Below the pieces are notes generated by a model. It was not told the DNA's origin and made no database searches. It was given only the letters and a program-made list of their open reading frames with translations. From NCBI RefSeq assembly GCF_000284035.1, contig NC_016887.1, positions 2,232,001 to 2,296,000 on the forward strand: DNA of 64,000 nt, given 5' to 3'. Made by a program: the position numbers and the translations under genes. Below, piece by piece: positions 57,051 through 64,000 of this stretch. The stretch's first letter is position 1; each line of letters opens with the position of its first letter. The DNA is from Nocardia cyriacigeorgica GUH-2 (GTDB taxonomy: Bacteria > Actinomycetota > Actinomycetes > Mycobacteriales > Mycobacteriaceae).

Positions 57051-57845
57051 ACGCACATGGCGCATGCAAGTCAATCGCGCGGCGGTCGAAGCCAAGGGCT
57101 GGTTCGCAGAAACTAGAGCCACGGGAAACTCCCCCTCCGGGACGCGGTCCACAGGCGTCGTCGGTGTGATCGGCTTCAGCTTCTGCGTCGACATCCGGAT
57201 CGACGGCCGGTTGGGCGTGGAGGACAACTGCGGTTGCCGGCTCCTCCGGTATGTCGTTTGTTATGCGGTGTTGAAAACGGCCGTCGCCGACGGAGTTGAA
57301 GGAATGTACCCGCCTCACTCGATGTCAGGAGCGTTCCCCATGCCCTCATCCGTGCACATTCGTTCACCGCGCTATAGCTCAACCGGTTGCGAGACCTAAA
57401 CCTGGTCCACTGGGGTGTCCCAGTCGGCCACATACGACGCATAGCTTCGTGCGGCGTTATGGACTGACCTCGCGTCTGGTGTGCGGTCGTCTTCAAGCGC
57501 AAATGAGTCGGTCCCGATTGCACAGTTGAATCAACGGCAGAAGCTGCTTGCCGCGGCAGGTGATTGCTGATTGTCCACTGCTGGATCGCATTACCACGTT
57601 CGGCGCACGAGCCAGATCACATTCTCTCGCGGAGGCCGCCGTGTGCGCCGAACCCGATTGCCGCAGCGGGGATTGCCCGAATAGCGGGCAACAGGAAATG
57701 GGTGGGATTGATCGCTTGACGACTCCGGTCCCACAGAGCGTTGATTGACGACCCGTATTCAGCTGGACGTCTCAGTCGATCGTAACCGTCTGGGGCAGCG
57801 CTGATTTCGGTGTCGGAGTCCGAGAGATCGAGCAGGAGACATCTT
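57051..57845. other. Intergenic region before the excisionase gene, no supported gene
   Basis: About 800 bases, lower in GC, with only short, overlapping frames that have no family motif. Near 57375 a stretch TATAGCTCAACCGGTTG looks like the D-arm side of a tRNA but no cloverleaf can be completed. The right end contains the GAGCAGGAG ribosome binding site of the excisionase gene, and an excisionase/integrase promoter probably lies here. Confidence 0.4.
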
Positions 57846-58058
57846 ATGAATGAGAACGAAGGTTACTTGCGGGCGAAGGACTGCGAGAAATTGACGGGAA
57901 TTCCGGAGGCCACCTGGCGATGGTGGGCACATATCGGATACGGTCCGATCAGTTTCAAGCTGGGGCCCCGCCGCCGGGTATGGCGGAGGTCTGCGGTGCT
58001 GGCCTGGATTGCGGAGCAGGAGCAGGAGCAGGCGAGCCGACGTGGTGAGGCTGCGTGA
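57846..58058 (+). CDS. Excisionase / MerR-like DNA-binding protein
   Basis: A 70-residue protein with a good GGAG site before ATG 57846; a GTG at 57810 is the longer alternative. The winged helix-turn-helix is YLRAKDCEKLTGIPEATWRW, followed by RRRVWRRSAVLAWIAEQE. This is the form of recombination directionality factors and other MerR-like helix-17 proteins of actinobacterial integrative elements. The stop overlaps the integrase start, as is usual for xis-int pairs. Confidence 0.85.
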   Translation: MNENEGYLRAKDCEKLTGIPEATWRWWAHIGYGPISFKLGPRRRVWRRSAVLAWIAEQEQEQASRRGEAA

Positions 58059-59269
58059 TGGCGGCGACTCGGAACCCGCGGTCGGGGATCGAGGATCGCT
58101 GGTATCCGACGGTGGTCAACGTGGATCCGGTGACCGGGAAGATAACCAAGAAGAAGGTCAAGTCCGCGGAGCGTTTCGGAAAGGGAAAACGTTGGCGGGC
58201 CCGGTACGTCGATCCGAATGGTGTCGAGCGGTCGCGATCGTTCGACACCAAGATTGCGGCGCAGGCCTTTCTCGACGCCGAGGTGACGACAAAAGTCACA
58301 ACGGGCGCGTGGGTTGATCCCGATCGCAGTGGGGTGTTGTTCGGTGTTGTTGCCGAGAAGTGGTTCGCCACAAAGAAGTTCCGGAAACCGAAGACCGTGG
58401 CAGGTTATCGATCGCTTCTGGATACGGTTGTGCTGCCGAGGTGGGAGTCGGTCCCGCTGCGCGACATCGAGTTCGAGGACATCCAGGAATGGGTCGTCAG
58501 TCTGTCGGAGTCGGGTAGCACGCGGTTCGAGGGTCGTGGTCTGTCGGCGTCGCGGGTCATTCAGTCGTATCAGGTGTTGGGGCAGATTCTTCGGTTCGCG
58601 GTGAAGTCGAAGCGGTTGGCTTCCAATCCGGCCGAGGATGTCGAGTTGCCGTCGATGATGGCGGGGGAGCGGCCGTACCTGTCTCACCTTCAGGTGTTGA
58701 AGCTGGCGATGGCGGCTGGTCGGTTCCGGCCGTTGGTGCTGACGCTGGCCTACACCGGTCTCCGGTTCGGTGAGGCGACGGCGCTTCGGGTGATGGACGT
58801 CGATCTCGACGCCCGCCGCATCCGGGTGACGCGGTCGGCTACCTACGTCCGTGGTGCGGGCACGGTAGTGACCGACACTAAGAACCACACGGCCCGTGCT
58901 GTCCCGGTCCCGGAGACGTTGGCGAAGGAGCTCGCCAACCTCATGCAGGGGCGTCGGCTCGACGCGCTGGTGTTCCCGAGCTGGAAGGGCGGCTACCTCG
59001 AGTCGACGGAGTTCCGGTGGGTGTTCGACCAGGCCGCCAAGGCGGCGGGGTTGAGCAAGATCGCTCCGCATGGTCTGCGCCACACCGCAGCGTCGTTGGC
59101 GATCAGTGCCGGGGCGAATATCAAGGTGGTTCAGCGGATGCTGGGGCACAAGACGGCCACGCTGACGCTGGACCTGTATGGGCACCTGTTTGCGGACGAT
59201 CTCGACGCTGTGGCGGTCGGGATGGACGCGGGGGCCAGGACTGCTGCGGACCGATTGCGGACTGCGTGA
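58055..59269 (+). CDS. Tyrosine recombinase (phage-type integrase)
   Basis: A 404-residue site-specific recombinase. An N-terminal arm-binding part (KRWRARYVDPNGVERSRSFD) and core-binding domain (about 95-195) precede the catalytic domain. Catalytic residues are Arg237 in YTGLRFGEA, His339-x2-Arg342 in PHGLRHTAAS, a His in LGHKTATLT and the nucleophile Tyr375 in LDLYGHLF. The GTG 58055 or ATG 58058 start overlaps the excisionase stop. A tRNA-Leu fragment flanked by inverted repeats starts seven bases after the stop, so its attachment site is next to it. All catalytic residues are intact. Confidence 0.95.
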   Translation: MMAATRNPRSGIEDRWYPTVVNVDPVTGKITKKKVKSAERFGKGKRWRARYVDPNGVERSRSFDTKIAAQAFLDAEVTTKVTTGAWVDPDRSGVLFGVVAEKWFATKKFRKPKTVAGYRSLLDTVVLPRWESVPLRDIEFEDIQEWVVSLSESGSTRFEGRGLSASRVIQSYQVLGQILRFAVKSKRLASNPAEDVELPSMMAGERPYLSHLQVLKLAMAAGRFRPLVLTLAYTGLRFGEATALRVMDVDLDARRIRVTRSATYVRGAGTVVTDTKNHTARAVPVPETLAKELANLMQGRRLDALVFPSWKGGYLESTEFRWVFDQAAKAAGLSKIAPHGLRHTAASLAISAGANIKVVQRMLGHKTATLTLDLYGHLFADDLDAVAVGMDAGARTAADRLRTA

Positions 59270-59275
59270 GATGAC

Positions 59276-59383
59276 AACGTCGAAAGCGACGGCAAAAACA
59301 CCGCCTGACCTGGTGCCGAGTGTGGGACTCGAACCCACACGTCCGTGAGGACAACGGTTTTTGAGGCGGTCGCTTTCGACGTT
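59276..59383. repeat. attP-like site: perfect 15-bp inverted repeats around a tRNA-Leu core
   Basis: AACGTCGAAAGCGAC at 59276-59290 and its exact reverse complement at 59369-59383 flank a 55-base tRNA 3-prime segment. The repeats have the place of integrase arm-binding sites and the tRNA segment that of the core. Having arms on both sides is what a complete attP, not a single attL or attR, would show. Sequence to the right of the site does not restore a tRNA 5-prime half. Confidence 0.75.
59311..59365 (-). tRNA. tRNA-Leu(CAA) 3-prime fragment (attachment core, not a functional tRNA)
   Basis: Read on the minus strand, the segment begins at the anticodon loop CTCAAAA, continues through a long variable arm typical of tRNA-Leu, a T-arm (TGTGGGTTCGAGTCCCACA) and acceptor strand with encoded CCA. 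The 5-prime acceptor strand, D-arm and first anticodon-stem half are missing. It is the duplicated end of a tRNA-Leu gene used as an integration site. Confidence 0.85.
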
Positions 59384-59756
59384 CGCAGTGGTGGGTCAGT
59401 GTTGGCTTCCATGGTGTTATCGCGCTGACCAGCGGATTTGTTTGTTGGTCTCGTTGGTCGATATCGGCACGCTCAGATGCTGCTGCGGACTGGTTGCGGT
59501 CTGAACCGCGGGGTGAACCACCTGCGATATCGACGTCCTTGCGCACGGAATTCAACGGTCGATCGAACAGCTCGCTTCCCGCGCCGGAGACAGCCGACCA
59601 GGCGACTGATCCGCCCGGAGACACATCGCGGTGTCCGGCGATGAATGGCCTGGTCGACCGGCCCGGCGCACATCACTACTCTGGTGTCGCCACCTGATAC
59701 CAATGGGCCTGTGTCATGGCGATCCGAAGATCGTCGCGGCTGGTGCCCCGCGAGCA
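59384..59756. other. Intergenic region right of the attachment site, no supported gene
   Basis: About 370 bases between the att-like site and the ABC transporter. Short frames exist on both strands but lack start sites or family motifs. No second attachment core or tRNA 5-prime half was found here. Confidence 0.45.
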
Positions 59757-60500
59757 CTACGCCAGGACGATTTCGCCTGGCCGGGTATTCGTGAACATGG
59801 TGTCGAGCCGTCCGTCGACCATGCGGTACACGGCGTCCATTCGGGACAGGTGGGTGCGGTCGTGCGTGACCAGCACGGTGGGGGCCCGGTGCGTACGCAC
59901 CATCTCCAGGATGAGATCGATGACGGCCGCACCGCGTTCGGAATCGAGCGCGCTGGTCGGTTCATCGATCACCAGCAGCGCGGGTTCGTTCATCAACGCG
60001 CGGGCGATGTTCACCCGTTGACGCTGCCCGCCGGACAGCTGCGCGGGCCGTTTACCGGCGTGGGCGGCCAGCCCCACCGAGTCGAGCAATTCCATTGCCC
60101 TGGTGTGGGTTCGGCGGCGCCGGGCAGTGGAGCTGTACCAGCGCTGCCCGAGGTGACCCATTGCCTCGAGCTGTTCGACGGCGGTGAGCGCCGGAACCAG
60201 GTTGGCCTGCTGGAACACGATGCCGATGGACGAACGGCGCATCGCGGCAGCGTCGCGGCGCGACAATGCCGCCAGATCCACCCGTCCCGAGGCGGTGTCG
60301 AGGCGAACCTGCCCGGAATCGGGGCGGATCAGAGTGGAGACGACGGCGAGCAGGCTCGACTTCCCAGACCCCGACGGGCCGGTGACGGCCGCGATCGTCC
60401 CGGCGGGCACGTCCAGGCTCACCCGGTCGAGCGCCGTGATCCGGTCCGCGCCATCGGGGTAGGTGAGGGTGACGTCGTCGACGGACAAACCCGTGGTCAT
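59757..60500 (-). CDS. ABC transporter ATP-binding protein (LolD/MacB/DevA type)
   Basis: A 247-residue ATPase; ATG 60500 has GGAGGAAC upstream. Walker A is GPSGSGKSS, the Q-loop VFQQANLVPALT, the signature LSGGQRQRVNIARAL, Walker B LLVIDEPTSALDSE and the H-loop VTHDRTHL. The DIVFQQxNL pattern belongs to the MacB/LolD group, which works with FtsX-type permeases. The partner permease gene is directly upstream (18 bases), so together they form an exporter or lipid/lipoprotein-moving complex. The gene pair is divergent from a two-component system that probably controls it. Confidence 0.94.
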   Translation of the reverse strand: MTTGLSVDDVTLTYPDGADRITALDRVSLDVPAGTIAAVTGPSGSGKSSLLAVVSTLIRPDSGQVRLDTASGRVDLAALSRRDAAAMRRSSIGIVFQQANLVPALTAVEQLEAMGHLGQRWYSSTARRRRTHTRAMELLDSVGLAAHAGKRPAQLSGGQRQRVNIARALMNEPALLVIDEPTSALDSERGAAVIDLILEMVRTHRAPTVLVTHDRTHLSRMDAVYRMVDGRLDTMFTNTRPGEIVLA

Positions 60501-60517
60501 GGCAGTTCCTCCAAACA

Positions 60518-61573
60518 TCAGCGGGCCGCGCCGAGCGCGGTGAGCGGGTCGGTGGTGAACAGGAAACGCAGTGCGAACGCGGCTCCGCCGAGTCCGAGCA
60601 GGATCAACGCGCCCGCGGGCAGCAGGGTGGTCGCGGGCGCGATGACGAACGGCACCGCATCGCCCATCAGGCTCGCCGAGGCCACCGTGATCCCCAGTCC
60701 TGCCGTGACGCCGGCCACCAGCACCATCGCCGCCTGCGCCACGGCGTCGCGTACCAGCGCGGCCGAGGTGGCGCCGAGGGCCTTCAGCGTCGCGATATCC
60801 GGCAGCCGCTGGATCGTCCACACGGTGAAGAACGCGCCGATCACCAGGGCGGAGATGGTCAGCAGCAGCAGCGTCATCAAGGTCAGCGAACCGTTTTCGG
60901 CCTGGTAGGAACCGATCGCTTCCAGCGCATCGGCGGGCGTGGCCGAGACGGTGGCGGCGGCGTCGTCCACGGCGTCGCGATCCGGCACTCCGGAGACCGC
61001 CAGCACCGTTGCCGCGCCCGAACGCGGACTCACCGACTGCCAATCGGACAACGTCATCCAGACCACGGGCGTGTGGCTGTACCACTCGTCCCCGCGGACC
61101 GCCGACACGGTGAAACCGCGGCCGCCGAGGTCGACCTCGTCGCCGGGGGACGCACCCAGCGCCGCGGCTGCTCCGGCACTGAGGATCACGGCGCCAGGAT
61201 CGGTTGCAGTGCGATTGCCGAACGCGGTTCCGTCCGTCCCGAACAGCGCCACCTGGCTGGGGGCGGCCGAGCCGGTCGCCGGCGTGGCACGGGCGCGGCT
61301 GATTCCGATCGGTTCGACCGTTGCACCCGACTGCTGCCAGGTGGCGATCTGTTGTCCGGTCAGGGCGGAGGTGTCGAAGGACGCGGCCGCGCCGGTGTCG
61401 GCGAAGACGACCGCGTCGGCGTCGATTCGCTCGATGGCTGAAATGTTCTGGTGCGCGAGGCCCGCGGTGAGCCCGCTCAGAAAACTAACCAGCAGCGCGA
61501 CCAATGTGACGACCGACGTGATGAGCGCGAAGCGGCCACGGGCGGCGCGAAGATCTCGGAGTGCGACGAACAT
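60518..61573 (-). CDS. FtsX/MacB-type ABC transporter permease
   Basis: A 351-residue permease from ATG 61573 (MFVALRDLRAARGRFALITS); the open frame is 36 bases longer. The first membrane helix (about 14-38) is followed by a large outer domain (about 40-230, ending near SVSPRSGAATVLAVSGVP). Three helices follow in the FtsX core: MTLLLLTISALVIGAFFTVW, AMVLVAGVTAGLGITVASAS and LLPAGALILLGLGGAAFALR. The coupling segment TIQRLPDIATLKALGATS is characteristic. One permease gene is present, so it probably works as a homodimer. Confidence 0.92.
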   Translation of the reverse strand: MFVALRDLRAARGRFALITSVVTLVALLVSFLSGLTAGLAHQNISAIERIDADAVVFADTGAAASFDTSALTGQQIATWQQSGATVEPIGISRARATPATGSAAPSQVALFGTDGTAFGNRTATDPGAVILSAGAAAALGASPGDEVDLGGRGFTVSAVRGDEWYSHTPVVWMTLSDWQSVSPRSGAATVLAVSGVPDRDAVDDAAATVSATPADALEAIGSYQAENGSLTLMTLLLLTISALVIGAFFTVWTIQRLPDIATLKALGATSAALVRDAVAQAAMVLVAGVTAGLGITVASASLMGDAVPFVIAPATTLLPAGALILLGLGGAAFALRFLFTTDPLTALGAAR

Positions 61574-61704
61574 GAGCCCCACGATGCCGGGATCGGGCGC
61601 GCGAACCATCGCGCGCGCGAACCAACCGCCGACGATCGAAGGTCGGTGCCGTCTTTACACCTTTCGATGGATGCCGCCCAGGTAGCCGGGCATAAGCTGG
61701 CACC

Positions 61705-62904
61705 GTGCATCCGTCGCCGCTCACCCCTGTCGTCACCGCCCTGCGACTGGGGTTGCATGTGCTGGTGACGGCGCTGGTCGCGGTGGTGGTGATCCGGGCG
61801 TTGCTGCCCGGCGCCAGTTATCCGGCCGCGGTGATCGGGCTGAGTGTGGCGTTGCTCGCCGTCTATTTCGCCGGCGCCGCGGTGGGAGATCGGCGCGGCG
61901 GGATGCTGTGCTGGCTCGGTGTGCTGACGGTCCTGTGGCTGCTGCTCGTCGCGTTCTCCGCCGACGCGATCTATCTCGCTTTCGGTCTGTTCTTCCTGTT
62001 CCTGCACCTGCTGCCGCGGCCGGTGAACTACCTGGCCGTCGCCGCTGCCACCGGTGTGGCCGTCGCCGGATTCGGCCTGCATCGCGGCTGGTCGGTGGCC
62101 GGTGTGATCGGCCCGGTGCTCGGCGCGGCCGTCGCCGTCGGAATCGCGGCCGGCTACCGGACGCTGTTTCGGGAATCGGCCGAACGCGAACGCCTCATCA
62201 CCGAACTACTCAGCACCCGGGCCTCACTCGCCGAACAGGAACGCACCGCGGGCAAACTCGCCGAACGCGAACGCCTGGCCCAGGAAATCCACGACACCGT
62301 CGCGCAGGGGCTGAGCAGCATCCAGCTGCTGTTGCACGCGGCAGAACAGGCCGCACCGGATCACCCCGCCCTGCCGCAGATCCAGCTCGCCCGCGCGACT
62401 GCCGCCGAAGACCTGGCCGAAACACGAAGGCTCATCGCCGAATTGACCCCCGCTGCGCTGGTCGGCACATCGTTGGCCGAGGCCTTGGCGCGGGTCTGCC
62501 GTCGAGCCGAGAGTCCAGCTCTGGCCGCGCAGGTGGTGGTCGAAGGGACACCCGAACGGCTGCCGATGCCGATCGAAGCCGCGCTCGTCCGCATCGCGCA
62601 GGGCGCGGTGTCCAACGTCGTCCAGCACGCGCACGCCTCCCGCATGCGGCTCACCCTCACCTACGCCGAATCCGAGGTCCTGCTCGACGTGGTCGACGAC
62701 GGGGCCGGCATCGCCCCTGGCATTCTCGACCAACCGCCACCAGGGTCGTTCGGTCTGGCCGCCACCCGCCGCCGGGTCGAGCAGCACGGTGGCACGATGA
62801 CCGTCGAATCCGAGCCCGGCCATACCGCCGTGACGGTGTCGTTCCCGTTGCCGCCGCGGCGTGCGGGCGCGGTGAACTCCGATAACGCCGAGGAGGTCCC
62901 GTGA
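61705..62904 (+). CDS. NarL-family sensor histidine kinase
   Basis: A 399-residue sensor kinase from GTG 61705. Five to six hydrophobic helices fill about residues 8-150, with no large outer domain. A coiled linker precedes the HisKA_3 box [19 protein letters not shown] with phospho-acceptor His196. The ATPase domain shows [25 protein letters not shown] and [15 protein letters not shown]. It is encoded divergently from the FtsX-type exporter with 131 bases between starts, the usual arrangement when kinase and exporter answer cell-envelope stress or peptides. Confidence 0.93.
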   Translation: MHPSPLTPVVTALRLGLHVLVTALVAVVVIRALLPGASYPAAVIGLSVALLAVYFAGAAVGDRRGGMLCWLGVLTVLWLLLVAFSADAIYLAFGLFFLFLHLLPRPVNYLAVAAATGVAVAGFGLHRGWSVAGVIGPVLGAAVAVGIAAGYRTLFRESAERERLITELLSTRASLAEQERTAGKLAERERLAQEIHDTVAQGLSSIQLLLHAAEQAAPDHPALPQIQLARATAAEDLAETRRLIAELTPAALVGTSLAEALARVCRRAESPALAAQVVVEGTPERLPMPIEAALVRIAQGAVSNVVQHAHASRMRLTLTYAESEVLLDVVDDGAGIAPGILDQPPPGSFGLAATRRRVEQHGGTMTVESEPGHTAVTVSFPLPPRRAGAVNSDNAEEVP

Positions 62905-63518
62905 TCCGACTGCTACTTGCCGACGATCACGCCATCGTCCGGGCCGGCTTGCGCGCCCTGCTCGAGGGGGCCGAAGACATCGGAGTCGTCGGCGATGTAC
63001 CGACCGCGGAGGCCGCGGTCGCCTTCTGCGCGACCGAAGCCGTCGACGTCGTCTTGATGGACCTCAGCTTCGGCCCCGGCCGCTCCGGTGCGGACGCGAC
63101 GGCCGAACTCCGTGCCCTGCCCGATCCGCCGAACGTCCTCGTGGTCACCAACTACGACACCGACGCCGATATCCTCGGCGCGATCGAAGCCGGTGCCTGC
63201 GGATACATCCTCAAAGACACCCCGCCTGCCGAACTCCTCGCCGCCGTCCGCTCGGCCGCGGCCGGTGAGAGCGTCCTCTCACCCACCGTCGCCTCCCGCC
63301 TGATGACCCGCGTCCGCCGCCCCGACACCACCCTCAGCCCACGCGAGATCGAAGTCCTGCGCCTGGTCGCCGACGGCCGCTCCAATCGCGATATCGCGCG
63401 CGAACTGTTCCTCAGCGAAACCACCGTCAAATCCCACCTGGTGCATATCTACGCGAAACTCGGCGTCCGCTCCCGAACCTCAGCGGTAGCCCGAGCCCGC
63501 GAACAAGGCGCGATCTAA
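62901..63518 (+). CDS. LuxR/NarL-type response regulator
   Basis: A 205-residue regulator; GTG 62901 overlaps the kinase stop (GTGA). The receiver has [11 protein letters not shown], phospho-acceptor Asp54 in [11 protein letters not shown] and Lys in [12 protein letters not shown]. The LuxR-type domain is [20 protein letters not shown] followed by [19 protein letters not shown]. It probably regulates the divergent ABC exporter. It is not a close copy of the response regulator at 6030. Confidence 0.94.
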   Translation: MIRLLLADDHAIVRAGLRALLEGAEDIGVVGDVPTAEAAVAFCATEAVDVVLMDLSFGPGRSGADATAELRALPDPPNVLVVTNYDTDADILGAIEAGACGYILKDTPPAELLAAVRSAAAGESVLSPTVASRLMTRVRRPDTTLSPREIEVLRLVADGRSNRDIARELFLSETTVKSHLVHIYAKLGVRSRTSAVARAREQGAI

Positions 63519-64000
63519 CCGGATGCCCGGCCGGAAAAAGCCGGCCGATCCTGCGTCGACCTGTCGAGAACACCATGGGGTCGTCGGCGAATCGAAGAAC
63601 TCGGCTACCTGGAACTCGGCCGCCGCGGCACGGAGCTTCGGTGGTGCTACTTTCACGCACAAAATCGGCACGCAGGCCCCTGAACGATGTCGAGATTCGC
63701 GACCAAGCGACAGCAGGTTTCACGATCAGGGCCAGCTGATGATCACGCGATCGGACTGGCGACCGTCTCTCAAAAGCACTGAGTGATCTACACACGTGCG
63801 AGTCGGCGGCGGCAGCAGCGATATCCACCCAGCTGTTGACCGCGTCTCGAGATCTGCTCGTGAGCGTGGTCGAGGCGGGTGTCGCGGCGAGTTCGCGGAC
63901 AGCGATCGGAGTGTCGGGCCCGCCGGCCTGGCCGAGGCCGGCTGCCATTGCTTGCAGCGTCTGGGCGACGGCGGTGCTTGCGGCCGAGGCGATGAGGACC
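63427..64000 (-). CDS. Possible partial gene running off the right edge
   Basis: On the minus strand, one frame from 64000 to about 63790 has the high third-position GC of real genes and reads [20 protein letters not shown], then [19 protein letters not shown]. This composition recalls small secreted helical proteins, but no family is recognised. Left of about 63790 the same frame stays open to 63427 but loses gene-like composition. The true end is therefore uncertain, perhaps a frameshift or a stop near 63790 in another frame. Confidence 0.3.
   Translation of the reverse strand, partial: VLIASAASTAVAQTLQAMAAGLGQAGGPDTPIAVRELAATPASTTLTSRSRDAVNSWVDIAAAAADSHVCRSLSAFERRSPVRSRDHQLALIVKPAVAWSRISTSFRGLRADFVRESSTTEAPCRGGRVPGSRVLRFADDPMVFSTGRRRIGRLFPAGHPVRSRLVRGLGLPLRFGSGRRVSRRYAPGGI
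63528..63547 (+). terminator. Hairpin terminator after the response regulator
   Basis: CGGCCGG at 63528-63534 pairs with CCGGCCG at 63541-63547 around the loop AAAAAG, ten bases after the stop codon. Compact GC stem of the actinobacterial type without T-run. Confidence 0.7.

Noticed and set aside
57365..57410. tRNA-like stretch (TATAGCTCAACCGGTTG)
   Set aside because: Only a D-arm-like sequence; no anticodon arm, T-arm or acceptor pairing can be built.
59311..59365. A functional tRNA-Leu gene
   Set aside because: The 5-prime acceptor strand, D-arm and half of the anticodon stem are missing, so it is only an attachment-site fragment.

Overview
The window is high-GC actinobacterial DNA and most likely comes from a Nocardia or a close mycolate relative. 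The backbone gene order hisD-hisC-hisB-hisH-hisA-impA-hisF-hisI, bcp, trpE-(Trp-operon membrane protein)-trpC-trpB-trpA, lgt, pyk, tesB matches the his-trp region known from Mycobacterium tuberculosis. GTG starts, 4-base stop/start overlaps, DoxX/ECF41 pairs and many TetR/MarR/PadR regulators fit the same group. The genus is an inference; there is no rRNA in the window.

1-28 kb, core region with two insertions. The histidine genes are interrupted twice. Between hisH and hisA lie a small membrane protein, a DUF6223-like membrane protein whose leader is expanded by 27-bp tandem repeats, and a NarL-type two-component pair. Between hisF and hisI lies a three-gene lipid/polyketide cassette: fatty acyl-AMP ligase, free acyl carrier protein, and a 1610-residue KS-AT-ACP-aminoketone-synthase fusion. 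hisI follows that fusion by 7 bases. The tryptophan genes follow; no trpF is present, so hisA is probably the bifunctional PriA. lgt has a long hexapeptide-repeat tail. A strong terminator after tesB closes the block.

28-41 kb, ordinary chromosomal genes: a low-molecular-weight tyrosine phosphatase, a DUF4188-like protein, membrane protein and TetR, an NTF2-like protein divergent from a PadR regulator, an ECF41 sigma factor with an oxidoreductase and a DoxX protein, an MFS exporter, and a TetR-controlled fatty-acid type operon (thiolase, two SDRs, MaoC hydratase) with a palindromic operator.

41.9-59.4 kb, accessory island. It begins at a truncated secreted lipase and ends with an excisionase, a tyrosine integrase and a tRNA-Leu 3-prime fragment between perfect 15-bp inverted repeats. 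It contains a coiled-coil CHAT (caspase-like) protein, transposase and SDR relics, a conflict-type operon (alpha/beta hydrolase with an EAD2-like adaptor, EAD2-like membrane sensor, Tat-exported beta-propeller, unknown protein), and a radical-SAM locus (zinc-LID nucleotide kinase, SPASM-like radical SAM, cupin, Nudix, with divergent XRE regulator and APH-type kinase). DUF6083-like and GIY-YIG-like genes follow. At least four, probably five, genes between 48 and 56 kb carry single-base indels, mostly in G or C runs, which are either decay or sequence errors.

59.7-64 kb: a LolD/MacB-type ABC exporter divergent from a second NarL-type two-component system, then a terminator and a gene fragment running off the window.
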